Part shown: one piece after another, positions 54,838 to 62,480 of the stretch | How the letters are laid out: each line of letters begins with the position of its first letter | How positions within the stretch are numbered: position 1 is the stretch's first letter | Source: a virus | Virus record (IMG/VR): IMGVR_UViG_3300033153_013649 | Span: 1-64,000 of that record | Reading direction: 5' to 3' (one strand) | DNA: 64,000 nucleotides | The notes under the pieces: model-generated | What the model saw: the letters and a program-made list of their open reading frames with translations, nothing else | The model's database searches: none | What the model was told of the DNA's origin: nothing | Made by a program: the position numbers and the translations under genes

Positions 54838-56013
54838 ATGAAGGATAAATTTAAAATAGTAATTAAAACTGATAAAATGAAAAAGTATATTCATGAATAT
54901 ATGAAATATGAAATGATAAATAACAACCATTTTTCAATTATAGGTTTACTTAAAAATCATATTCATAAAACTAAAGGAATTTCTTTGGAAGAGTATTTAT
55001 CTAAGCAAAATAAAATTCGCAAGTGTAATTTCTGTAATAATTTTAGTAAAATTGTTGGATTTTCTTTCGATTCTTTTAAATCAGGAACATTATTTATTTC
55101 AAATATAAAATATAAAAAAAATTTTTATTATTGCTATAGTAAGGATTGTCCCGGAAAGAAATTAAATCCTAATAGTGTTGAATTTGTTTCTAAATCTAGA
55201 AATATTTCAAACGAAGAAGCTTTGAAATATATTCATAGGAGAAATAAATCCCCCTTTTATAGAGAAAACCATAATTCTTTAAAAGAATATAAATCTTATC
55301 AAAGACGAGATGAAAAATGGTTTATTGAAAATAATAAATCTTTTGATAAATTCAAAAAGAGATTAAGATATATTAATACTTTAGATTATTTTATTGAAAA
55401 ATTAGGTAGTAAAGAATTAGGATTAGCGAAATATTTAGAAATAAATAAAAGAAAAGATTCAATGTCATTTAATCATTATTTGAAGAAATATAATAATAAT
55501 TATATTGTAGCGAGAAAAGAATATAATAAAAGAATAAAAAAATGCTGTTCTAATTTATCTCCTTTTATTTGTAACGGGGTTTCAAAAGAATCTATTAAGG
55601 TATTATTAAAATATTATAAATTTTTTAGAAGACAGAATATTGATAAGGATAAAATATTTATAGGATTAAAGGGGAGTTCAGAATATAATATTTTATATAA
55701 AACCAAGGAGGGAAATAAAAGATTTTTTTATGACTTTACAATACCTGAAATAAAATTAATAATAGAATATCACGGAGAGAAATTTCACCCAAATCCTAAA
55801 TGGAGATTTGAAAATATAAACAAGTGGAATAAATGGAGGGGGATATTTGATAATTTAAATGTCGAGAAAAGGTATAAATTAGATTTACTAAAGAAAAAAG
55901 AAGCTGAAAAATCTGGCTTTAAAGTTTTTGAAATATATTCTTCTGATAATAAAGAAGAAAAATATGAGGAAATTATTAATTGGTGGTATTTAAAGGAAAA
56001 CAAAAATGAATAA
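54838..56013 (+). CDS. Vsr-like homing endonuclease between the intein halves
   Basis: A 391-residue endonuclease. A zinc-like cluster (C63, C66, C99, C104) lies in the N-terminal part, and a Vsr-like nuclease core in the C-terminal part: FFYDFTIPEIKLIIEYHGEK followed by FHPNP (D299, E310, H317; E282 in SSEYNILY may be the first acidic residue), then EAEKSGFKVFEIYSSD. ATG 54838 is chosen because GAGGGA lies 7 bases before it; ATG 54817 upstream is in frame but overlaps that site. Its end overlaps the C-extein half-gene (ATGAATAA), so the two are coupled. It is unlike the endonucleases at 3804 and 17477 outside the nuclease core. Confidence 0.82.
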   Translation: MKDKFKIVIKTDKMKKYIHEYMKYEMINNNHFSIIGLLKNHIHKTKGISLEEYLSKQNKIRKCNFCNNFSKIVGFSFDSFKSGTLFISNIKYKKNFYYCYSKDCPGKKLNPNSVEFVSKSRNISNEEALKYIHRRNKSPFYRENHNSLKEYKSYQRRDEKWFIENNKSFDKFKKRLRYINTLDYFIEKLGSKELGLAKYLEINKRKDSMSFNHYLKKYNNNYIVARKEYNKRIKKCCSNLSPFICNGVSKESIKVLLKYYKFFRRQNIDKDKIFIGLKGSSEYNILYKTKEGNKRFFYDFTIPEIKLIIEYHGEKFHPNPKWRFENINKWNKWRGIFDNLNVEKRYKLDLLKKKEAEKSGFKVFEIYSSDNKEEKYEEIINWWYLKENKNE

Positions 56014-56131
56014 TAATTTTAAATTATTAGAAATCGACTCAATAGAAGAGATAGAAGAAGTTGAAATGATAGATCTATCTGTTCAAAAAGATGAAAGTTT
56101 TACTTTATCGAATGGTTTAATTTCTCATAAT
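56006..56131 (+). other. Split intein, C-terminal half (IntC, 42 residues)
   Basis: The 42-residue IntC ends HN immediately before Ser (codon at 56132). The length and motif order match those of known split inteins such as gp41-1 type. Confidence 0.87.
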
Positions 56132-56641
56132 TCGGCGGCTGGAGCATTTAGAAATGTTCGTAATAGTAAAATTCATTCTATATTACCTCTTAAAGGTAAA
56201 GTTCCAAATGTTAAGAAATTAACTCTAAAAGAAGTTTTAAAAAATCCTTCCTATCAAAATATTATCGGGTCACTCAGATTAACAGGTGATAATTCAGATT
56301 TAAGACACGGTAAAGTTTATATCGCAACAGATACAGATCCAGACGGGAAACATATTCGAATTCTTTTAATTCAATTTTTTGCAAAATTCTTTCCTGAATT
56401 TATTGATGAAGGTAGATTGTTTATTTTAAATTCTCCTTTGTATGAATATAAATTAAACAAAACTTTGAAATATTCTTATGGGGAGAAACCCCCTCCAGAA
56501 GCTACTGATATTAGTTATTTTAAAGGATTAGGTTCGAATACTAAAACTGCTAATAAAGAGATTATGGAAAATCCTAAGCTCTTATTAATAAAAGATTCCA
56601 AAGAATTAAAGAAAATATATAGAGAACTTTATGATTATTAA
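56006..56641 (+). CDS. gp60: Type II topoisomerase GyrB-like subunit, split-intein C half plus C-extein
   Basis: A 211-residue protein. Residues 1-42 are IntC, with block F MIDLSVQKDESFTLSNGLIS and the terminal His41-Asn42. Residue 43 is the +1 Ser, followed by AAGAFRNVRNSKIHSILPLK, which continues the EGDSA...ILPLRGK TOPRIM motif; DTDPDG at 109-114 supplies the metal ligands. The C-extein of 169 residues ends with YFKGLGSNTK (the G-L-G-x motif near the subunit end). It corresponds in part to the separately encoded T4 gp60. Its start overlaps the endonuclease stop. Confidence 0.9.
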   Translation: MNNNFKLLEIDSIEEIEEVEMIDLSVQKDESFTLSNGLISHNSAAGAFRNVRNSKIHSILPLKGKVPNVKKLTLKEVLKNPSYQNIIGSLRLTGDNSDLRHGKVYIATDTDPDGKHIRILLIQFFAKFFPEFIDEGRLFILNSPLYEYKLNKTLKYSYGEKPPPEATDISYFKGLGSNTKTANKEIMENPKLLLIKDSKELKKIYRELYDY

Positions 56642-56664
56642 TTGGGAAATAATCAAAAAATATA

Positions 56665-56694
56665 TTGACAAACAAGAATAAAAATTTGTATATT
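56665..56694 (+). promoter_or_regulatory. Sigma70-type promoter for gp52-like gene
   Basis: TTGACA, 18-base spacer, TATATT, 27 bases before the ATG. Confidence 0.8.
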
Positions 56695-56721
56695 ATAATA
56701 ATATAAATTTTAGAGAAAAAA

Positions 56722-57999
56722 ATGGAAGAAATAAAAAGGTGGTATAAAGAATACGAAATTAAAACTGTATTTGATCGAGCTGTACCTTCGATTATGGATG
56801 GTTTTAAACCGGTTCAAAGAAAGATTTTTTATACTGCTCTTAGTAGGCTTAAAAGTAAAATGAATACAAACGCCTTTAGTGGGGCAGTAAAAGAATATTC
56901 TAATTATCATCACGGTGATATGTCGATTGTTGCTACAGTTAATAATATGGTAGCTGAATTTAGAAATAATTTTCCTATATTTTTAGGGTATGGGAATTTT
57001 GGAGATAAATTAGAACATACTCCCGCAGCCGCACGATATACAGAAATTTCTTTGAATCCAGAATATTTGAAATATATGGTAATGAATGAAATATTGGAAT
57101 ATGAAATTCAAGACGATAATAAAATACATGAACCAAATTATTATCTTTTTACTCTTCCAATGGTTCTTATAAATGGAACCAGAGGTATAGCAGTTGGAAT
57201 GAAAACGGATATTCTTCCATATAAACTTTCTGATATTAAAAGAAACGTAAAACAGGTAATTAATAATAAGAAACAAACCCCTCTTATTCCTTTCTTTCCT
57301 CAATTTAAAGGTAAGGTAAAAAGAGAAAATTCTAAATGGGTTCAATATGGAAATATTGAACTAGAAAATTCTACTACTATTAAAATAACTGAATTAACAA
57401 CTAATTATGAAAGTGTTAAATATCTTCAAGTATTAGAAGAGTTAAAAGAAAATAAAGTCATTTATGATTATGAAGATAATTCTTCAGATAAAGTAGAGAT
57501 CGTTGCTAAAGTTACTAAAGAAGTATCTAAAAAAATTAGAAACAAGCTTCATAAAACTTTCAAATTAGTTTATAATCTTCAAGAAAATATTAAAGTACTT
57601 GATCCTTCCGGAACTAAGGTTTTAGAATTTAATACCCCAGAAGAATTAATTGAAACTTTTGTTCTAGAAGTTCTTAAAAAATGTGATAGATATAGAATTG
57701 AAAAAATGAAGGAATATGAAAAAACAATTGATAAATTAATTCAGAAGATTAAATTTATTAAATTCGTTTCTTGTATTAATAATATTACAGATCTTTCTAG
57801 AAAAGAATTAAAGAGGTTAGTTCTGGAAAAAATAAAGATCGATAGGAAATATCTTGATGAATTTTTACAAATTTCTATATTCGGTTTAACCAAAGATTCA
57901 GTAAAGAAATACGAAAAAGAAATTAAAGAATTCAAAATTAAATTAAATAAATTTAAAAGAATGAATAAAAACGATATATATTTAGGGATGATTATATGA
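56722..57999 (+). CDS. gp52: Type II topoisomerase GyrA-like subunit, T4 gp52-like
   Basis: A 425-residue DNA-cleaving subunit (T4 gp52 is 442). The winged-helix active site is complete: FDRAVPSIMDGFKPVQRKIFY (17-37, described in part), NYHHGDMSIV (61-70), GNFGDKLEHTPAAARYTE with the catalytic Tyr106, and the PMVLINGTRGIAVGMKT strand near 147. The C-terminal coiled coil (about 330-415) ends in charged helices. It joins with the trans-spliced GyrB-like product. It has its own early promoter and overlaps the gp33-like gene by four bases. Confidence 0.9.
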   Translation: MEEIKRWYKEYEIKTVFDRAVPSIMDGFKPVQRKIFYTALSRLKSKMNTNAFSGAVKEYSNYHHGDMSIVATVNNMVAEFRNNFPIFLGYGNFGDKLEHTPAAARYTEISLNPEYLKYMVMNEILEYEIQDDNKIHEPNYYLFTLPMVLINGTRGIAVGMKTDILPYKLSDIKRNVKQVINNKKQTPLIPFFPQFKGKVKRENSKWVQYGNIELENSTTIKITELTTNYESVKYLQVLEELKENKVIYDYEDNSSDKVEIVAKVTKEVSKKIRNKLHKTFKLVYNLQENIKVLDPSGTKVLEFNTPEELIETFVLEVLKKCDRYRIEKMKEYEKTIDKLIQKIKFIKFVSCINNITDLSRKELKRLVLEKIKIDRKYLDEFLQISIFGLTKDSVKKYEKEIKEFKIKLNKFKRMNKNDIYLGMII

Positions 58000-58220
58000 T
58001 AAGTTATAATTTATTAATGGAGTATTATATAGCTTCAGATTCTGAATCTTATATAGGGGCCACTCTTCAATATATTGATAAATGTTTAGATATTGATATA
58101 AGTGAATTCAAAAAATCTGATCTTCCTCCGGAATGGCTTCAGTTAATTGAAAAAGAAGCTCGAGAAATGAATCTTATTAAAGACAACGATAATAAGCATA
58201 ATTTTTTGGAATTGAGTTAA
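57996..58220 (+). CDS. gp33: Late transcription coactivator, T4 gp33-like
   Basis: A 74-residue protein (T4 gp33 is 112) resembling the C-terminal two thirds of gp33: SYIGATLQYIDKCLDIDIS, then PPEWLQLIEKEAREMNLI corresponds to the SYLEATTAFLEEN and IIEKIQSEAIDENLL of T4. The C-terminus (NKHNFLELS) resembles the sliding-clamp-binding tail LDFLL. gp33 links polymerase to gp45 at late promoters. The order gp33-gp59-gp32 is that of T4, which supports the call. Confidence 0.75.
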   Translation: MISYNLLMEYYIASDSESYIGATLQYIDKCLDIDISEFKKSDLPPEWLQLIEKEAREMNLIKDNDNKHNFLELS

Positions 58221-58233
58221 TTAATGAGAAAAT

Positions 58234-58869
58234 ATGCCAGAATATCATAATTATACAGCTGAAGAGATTCATTCAAAGATCTTTTATACATCAAAATATT
58301 TTAAGCCCTTTAATTGGGATTCTAGATCTCCAATTGATTATAAAAGGTATATTTTAAGAAATATTACAAATAATAAAGTATTTAAGAGAAACAAAAACTT
58401 TTATAAATTACTTGGAGAAAAATATCCTCTTAAAGAAAATCTAGATTCGATAATTTATGGAATATTTTTGAGTAGTAGTACTCCAGATATATATAGTTTT
58501 GATATTAAGGAATTTCCGAAATTTCATCGCAGATGGGTATCGTTCAAGACTCAATTAAAATCAAAAACTAGAGAAGATTTAAGAGTAATTAAAGAATATA
58601 TGAGGATCTACCAACTTTCTTTTTGGGGATTAATAAAATATATCCCGAATATAAGTGATCATGTTTCTCATATTTTTTATTTATATAAAGACTCTAGAAT
58701 AACTGCGTCTACCTTTGGAGTTGTTTATTTAAAGGCTTTTGAAAATCCAAAGGCTCTAGAAAGATTTAAAGAATGGCAAAAAAAATATGAGCGTAGCTTA
58801 AATTCTCAAGAATTTTTTAGAGAAGTATTTCGTTGGTATCGATTAGTAAAATTAGCAAAAAGTTGTTGA
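58234..58869 (+). CDS. gp59: Helicase loader, T4 gp59-like
   Basis: A 211-residue basic helical protein (T4 gp59 is 217) directly upstream of gp32, as in T4. It resembles gp59 along its length: a helix around FKPFNWDSRSPIDYKR, NFYKLLGEKYPLKENLDSII (about 56-75), KFHRRWVSFKTQLKSKTREDL, LSFWGLIKYIP and a C-terminal FREVFRWYRLVKLAKSC like the T4 ending VFIETVKSCKY. It loads gp41 helicase onto gp32-coated forks. No P-loop is present, as expected. Confidence 0.75.
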   Translation: MPEYHNYTAEEIHSKIFYTSKYFKPFNWDSRSPIDYKRYILRNITNNKVFKRNKNFYKLLGEKYPLKENLDSIIYGIFLSSSTPDIYSFDIKEFPKFHRRWVSFKTQLKSKTREDLRVIKEYMRIYQLSFWGLIKYIPNISDHVSHIFYLYKDSRITASTFGVVYLKAFENPKALERFKEWQKKYERSLNSQEFFREVFRWYRLVKLAKSC

Positions 58870-58895
58870 CAAACTATCTTTGATTTTTGTAAATT
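58866..58895 (+). promoter_or_regulatory. Sigma70-type promoter for gp32
   Basis: TTGACA, 18-base spacer and TAAATT, overlapping the stop codon of the gp59-like gene; an AAGGAGA ribosome site precedes the gp32 ATG. Confidence 0.65.
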
Positions 58896-58961
58896 AAGTA
58901 TAAAGAAATAAGAATAATAGAATAAAAAGAAAAAAAAGACAAAAGACAAGGAGAAAATAGA

Positions 58962-59957
58962 ATGAATAGAACAGATATTTTAAAACAAATAGCAGAAAAT
59001 AAGAAAAAAATTAAGGACAGTGTAAAAAAAGGATTCGAAGATAATAGAGATAAAACTTTTTGGCTTCCCCCCTGGGATCAAAATACCCAAACTGGATCTG
59101 CAGTAATTGCTTTCCTTCCTTTTTCTAATATGTTTCTCGATGAAGCAGATAAAAATTTCGAAATAGCTCCATACGTGTTTGTTCCGGAACATTCAAATAT
59201 GACTGGAACTCGAGGAAAAAAATATTGGGGGATTTTATGCAGAAGTATTTTCGGTCGGGGAGAATGTCCTATATGTAATAAATTTTGGGAATATTGGAAT
59301 TCTAGTGAAGAAGATAAAAATTTTGCAAAGGGGATGGGAATATCTCGAAAAAGATCTTTTGTTGGTAATATTATTGTAATTGATAATAAAAATAATCCTA
59401 GTGAAAACGGAACAGTTTTTAAATGGAAGTTTGGTATAAGAATTAAAGAAAGAATTGATGCAAAGATTAGTCCTAGAGATCCGAATGAACCTTCTCAATT
59501 TGTTTATAATCCTTCAAGAATTGTTCCCTTTAAAGTAAATATTATTGAATCTGGAGGATTTCGTGATTATGGTCAATCTGAATGGCTTACTGATGGTAAA
59601 TCTATAGCCGACTGGATAATGCCAGAAGCAACAAAAGCAGAAAAAACAGATTTCATTGATAATCTTCCCCTTTATTCTGTTCAAGATATTATTAAAAAGG
59701 AATATTATAAATCGTATGAAGAAGTAGAGATTATCCTTAATGATGTTTTAAGAGCTAATGGAGTTAAAGTAAGTGAAACAGTAAAAAAACCAAAAGAACT
59801 AAAAACTGTTTCTGATGAAGCTCCAGAGGATGAACTTTTTGGGGGAGAAATTGAAGTAGAAGAAGATAAGATTCAAGATGAAGATCTTTTAGAAACAGAA
59901 GAAGAAGATAGTTTTGTAGATGGATTATTTGATGATGAAAGAACCGAAGGAGAATAA
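58962..59957 (+). CDS. gp32: Single-stranded DNA-binding protein, T4 gp32-like
   Basis: A 331-residue ssDNA-binding protein (T4 gp32 is 301). It has a basic N-terminal cooperativity segment (NKKKIKDSVKKGFEDNRDKT), a zinc-binding motif with CRSIFGRGECPICNKFW (C87, C94 and C97 region), an OB core (SRKRSFVGNIIVIDNKNNPS and FKWKFGIRIKERID like T4 FKYRFGKKIWDKIN), and a Glu/Asp-rich C-terminal tail (about 270-331) that recruits partners. It coats lagging-strand and recombination intermediates. Its own promoter and AAGGAGA site suggest high expression. Confidence 0.9.
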   Translation: MNRTDILKQIAENKKKIKDSVKKGFEDNRDKTFWLPPWDQNTQTGSAVIAFLPFSNMFLDEADKNFEIAPYVFVPEHSNMTGTRGKKYWGILCRSIFGRGECPICNKFWEYWNSSEEDKNFAKGMGISRKRSFVGNIIVIDNKNNPSENGTVFKWKFGIRIKERIDAKISPRDPNEPSQFVYNPSRIVPFKVNIIESGGFRDYGQSEWLTDGKSIADWIMPEATKAEKTDFIDNLPLYSVQDIIKKEYYKSYEEVEIILNDVLRANGVKVSETVKKPKELKTVSDEAPEDELFGGEIEVEEDKIQDEDLLETEEEDSFVDGLFDDERTEGE

Positions 59958-59961
59958 TTAA

Positions 59962-60675
59962 ATGGAGAAATGGAAAATTACAGAAGAGCAAATTGTTACT
60001 TTACAAGATGCATGTAAGATTAATGAACTTCTTCTTATAAAGCCTGAATCTAAAGAACTTATTTCCACTGATTCTATAGATGAATCATTTAATGTTTTAT
60101 TTCTTAATACAAGTTTTGGTTATTCATTTGAAAAAGCATTTATTGTTCATAATCTTTCTGAAATTGTTAAAGTAATAAAAAATATCGGATCCGGAGCAGT
60201 GATATTATTAGCAGAGGATAAACTTTCTGTTATGGATCCAAAAGGTGATATTAAATGTAATTATCTTTATGCTTCAGAAGATATAGTTGATAATATTAAC
60301 AAAGTATATGGATTATATCAAGATTATATATCATCGATTAAAAATAATGAACAAACAAAGAGGTTCAAATTTGCTGATATATTTTTTAAAAGAATTAAGA
60401 CCTTTAGTTCTTTTAATTTTAATACTCTTTCCTTTCAAAAGGATCAAATTATAATTTATGATAATACTGGTTCAACTGAAATTAATCAGAAAGATAATGT
60501 AATTCTTAAAACTGAATCTGAATTTGATAAAAATTTCCGACTTGATTTGGACCTTCAGGACTTTCGTAAATTAAAGGAAGGAAATTATATATGTTATGGT
60601 TCTCCTCAAGGCTTTATTCTTTTTGAAGATGAAGAAAATAAAAATGTTTATCTTCTTGCTTGTAATAATCTATAA
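59962..60675 (+). CDS. gp45: DNA polymerase sliding clamp, T4 gp45-like
   Basis: A 237-residue clamp (T4 gp45 is 228), located between gp32 and gp44. The order of strands (KWKITEEQIVTLQDACKIN, KSIVGL-like region around FVHNLSEIVKVIKNIG, then DLQDFRKLKEGNYICYGSPQ and FILFEDEENKNVYLLACN at the C-terminus) fits the gp45 layout of a beta-clamp half repeated twice. It gives processivity to polymerase and activates late transcription with gp33 and gp55. Context carries much of the identification. Confidence 0.85.
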   Translation: MEKWKITEEQIVTLQDACKINELLLIKPESKELISTDSIDESFNVLFLNTSFGYSFEKAFIVHNLSEIVKVIKNIGSGAVILLAEDKLSVMDPKGDIKCNYLYASEDIVDNINKVYGLYQDYISSIKNNEQTKRFKFADIFFKRIKTFSSFNFNTLSFQKDQIIIYDNTGSTEINQKDNVILKTESEFDKNFRLDLDLQDFRKLKEGNYICYGSPQGFILFEDEENKNVYLLACNNL

Positions 60676-60699
60676 ATCTTTTTAAATTAAAGGCATGAA

Positions 60700-61662
60700 A
60701 TGGATTTATCACAATCTATGTGGGAGTTTAAGTATGCTCCCAGAAGTGTTGATGAATTAATTCTTCCAAATCGTTATATTGATTTGTTTAAAAGATGGAT
60801 ATCAAATCAAATGGTAGACAATTCTCTATTTGTCTCTCACGAACCCGGTTCGGGTAAAACTTCCGTTGCAAAAATCATAATTAATTCTAAAATATTTTCT
60901 ACATTATTTATTAATGCTTCAAGAGAAACATCTATAGATAATGTTAGAAATAATATTAAAAATTTTGTTAAAACTGTATCCATATCAAATAGGAATTCTC
61001 CGAAGGTAGTTATATTGGATGAAGCAGATAGATTATCAGCACAAGCTTTAGATGCACTAAAGGGGGAAATCGAAGCTGCATCTAAAAACGCTAGGTTTAT
61101 TTTTACTGCTAATCGTAAATCTGCTTTTCCAAAACCAATTAAATCAAGATTAAATGAATTTGATTTCGACCAGATGTTTTCTGAAAATAAAAGAGAGATG
61201 TGGACAAAAGGTTACGAAAGGATGAAATTTATTCTTGAATCAGAGGGAATTGAATTTGATTATAAAACTGTTGGAAATATAATAAAGAGATTCGCTCCTG
61301 ATTGGAGAAATATAATACGAATTTTACAATTAATGTCTGCGTTTAATAATGAAATCACGAAGGAAGATTTTTCAAGTTTGGATGTAACTACAAACCTTAC
61401 AGAATTAATTGATCTCTGTAAAGAAAACGAATTTCAGAAAATTCGAGAGTTCTGTGTTAAAAATATCGGAAACGAAATGAATTTAGTTCGAGGATTATTT
61501 ACTCTTACAAAGTCTGTAGAAATGTTTAAATCTCAAGAAGATGCAGCGATGCTTATTATTAATCTTGCTGATTTTGAAGAAAAAATACTTAATGTTCCAG
61601 ATCTAGATATTTACTTTACTGGATTAATTCTTAAAATTTCTAAGGAAGTAAAATTTAGATGA
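60700..61662 (+). CDS. gp44: Clamp loader large subunit, T4 gp44-like AAA+ ATPase
   Basis: A 320-residue AAA+ protein (T4 gp44 is 319). Walker A HEPGSGKTS at 47-55, Walker B VVILDEAD at 103-110, sensor TANRKSAFPKPIKSR near 137-150 with the arginine finger in the S-R motif, and a C-terminal helical domain. It opens and loads the gp45 clamp with gp62. It ends overlapping the next gene by four bases (ATGA). Confidence 0.92.
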   Translation: MDLSQSMWEFKYAPRSVDELILPNRYIDLFKRWISNQMVDNSLFVSHEPGSGKTSVAKIIINSKIFSTLFINASRETSIDNVRNNIKNFVKTVSISNRNSPKVVILDEADRLSAQALDALKGEIEAASKNARFIFTANRKSAFPKPIKSRLNEFDFDQMFSENKREMWTKGYERMKFILESEGIEFDYKTVGNIIKRFAPDWRNIIRILQLMSAFNNEITKEDFSSLDVTTNLTELIDLCKENEFQKIREFCVKNIGNEMNLVRGLFTLTKSVEMFKSQEDAAMLIINLADFEEKILNVPDLDIYFTGLILKISKEVKFR

Positions 61663-62081
61663 AAAAATTAGAAGAACCTTTATCTTCAAGGATAATTGAT
61701 TTTATTAATATAAATTTGCCTTTTGGAATAAAGATTCGGTGGGGGGTATCTCGTTGGTGTCTTTTGATTGGTAAATTTGCTATTAAATTTCCTATGGTAG
61801 TTCGATTAAAATATTTTTATTATGGTTTATTTGCAAATTTAGTTGAAGGAGAATTTAAAGGCCACGAGGAAAGGTATAAAATACCTAAGATTTATTTCAA
61901 GGGTATTTTAGGATTTGGAATAATATCTGAAAGATGTTCTTTACTAACTGATGATGAATATTATTCGATTGATAAGGAATTTTTCCCTATAAATCGAGAT
62001 TTTCAATATAGAAATATAGGGAAAACAAAAGATGGTAGAATTGTAATGGTAGATTTTGCAGAAGTATATAAAGAGAATTAA
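61659..62081 (+). CDS. Small protein-kinase-fold-like protein
   Basis: A 140-residue protein. The pattern WCLLIGKFAIKFP (about 34-46), LFANLVEGEFKG, GFGIISERCSLL and, near the C-terminus, GRIVMVDFAEVY recalls small kinase-like phage proteins: a beta-hairpin with conserved Lys, a hinge-like strand and a D-F-A segment. Lengths and gaps are too short for a full kinase, so function is unknown. It is inserted between the two clamp-loader genes. Confidence 0.6.
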   Translation: MKKLEEPLSSRIIDFININLPFGIKIRWGVSRWCLLIGKFAIKFPMVVRLKYFYYGLFANLVEGEFKGHEERYKIPKIYFKGILGFGIISERCSLLTDDEYYSIDKEFFPINRDFQYRNIGKTKDGRIVMVDFAEVYKEN

Positions 62082-62085
62082 TTTG

Positions 62086-62115
62086 TTGACAAACTATGAA
62101 GGGATTTAGTATAAT
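62086..62115 (+). promoter_or_regulatory. Sigma70-type promoter overlapping the gp62 start
   Basis: TTGACA, 18-base spacer, TATAAT; the gp62-like ATG (62118) lies only two bases after the -10 hexamer. Confidence 0.65.
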
Positions 62116-62117
62116 AA

Positions 62118-62480
62118 ATGATTAATAATTTTTTTGATGTACTTAAAAATATTACTTATTCCAAAAACCCTAATGATCTTGGAACAAGTGAATATAAGCC
62201 TTATATGGTAAATAGATATTTATCTATGCATAAGAATTATTTTTTCTTTGCAGAATTAATGAATAATAATCTCTATCTTCTTTTAAAAGAATATCAAGAA
62301 CTTTTATTGTTTTATATTATTCCGAAAAAATGGGTTTTTTTTAAATATATAAAATCCGATAAAAGAAAAAAAGTTAATGGATTTGAAGAGATTCAAAATA
62401 AATTTAATTTATCTAATCAAAAAACAAACGAAGTTATAGCATTTCTTAATCGTTTAAATAATGCAAGAGATGGATTTTGA
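62118..62480 (+). CDS. gp62: Clamp loader small subunit, T4 gp62-like
   Basis: A 120-residue protein (T4 gp62 is 187). FFDVLKNITYSKNPNDLGTS and EYKPYMVNRYLSMHKNYFFF (about 5-43) match the FFEIIGAINN...KDYSKFMVENALSQ region of T4 gp62, and PKKWVFFKYIKSDK corresponds to PRGKRYGKWAK. It completes the gp44/gp62 loader. The ATG is almost on the promoter -10; the only Shine-Dalgarno-like sequence (GAAGGGA at 62098) is about 14 bases away. It overlaps the primase start. Confidence 0.8.
   Translation: MINNFFDVLKNITYSKNPNDLGTSEYKPYMVNRYLSMHKNYFFFAELMNNNLYLLLKEYQELLLFYIIPKKWVFFKYIKSDKRKKVNGFEEIQNKFNLSNQKTNEVIAFLNRLNNARDGF

Noticed and set aside
54454-56131. Topoisomerase interruption as an assembly error or a simple frameshift
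   Set aside because: Both break ends carry specific intein motifs (Cys start, His-Asn end before Ser) and a complete, properly signalled endonuclease gene lies between them.
57010-57345. 111-codon reverse ORF inside the GyrA-like gene
   Set aside because: Its translation is a Phe/Ile/Tyr-rich shadow of a well conserved topoisomerase gene, without any recognisable motif.
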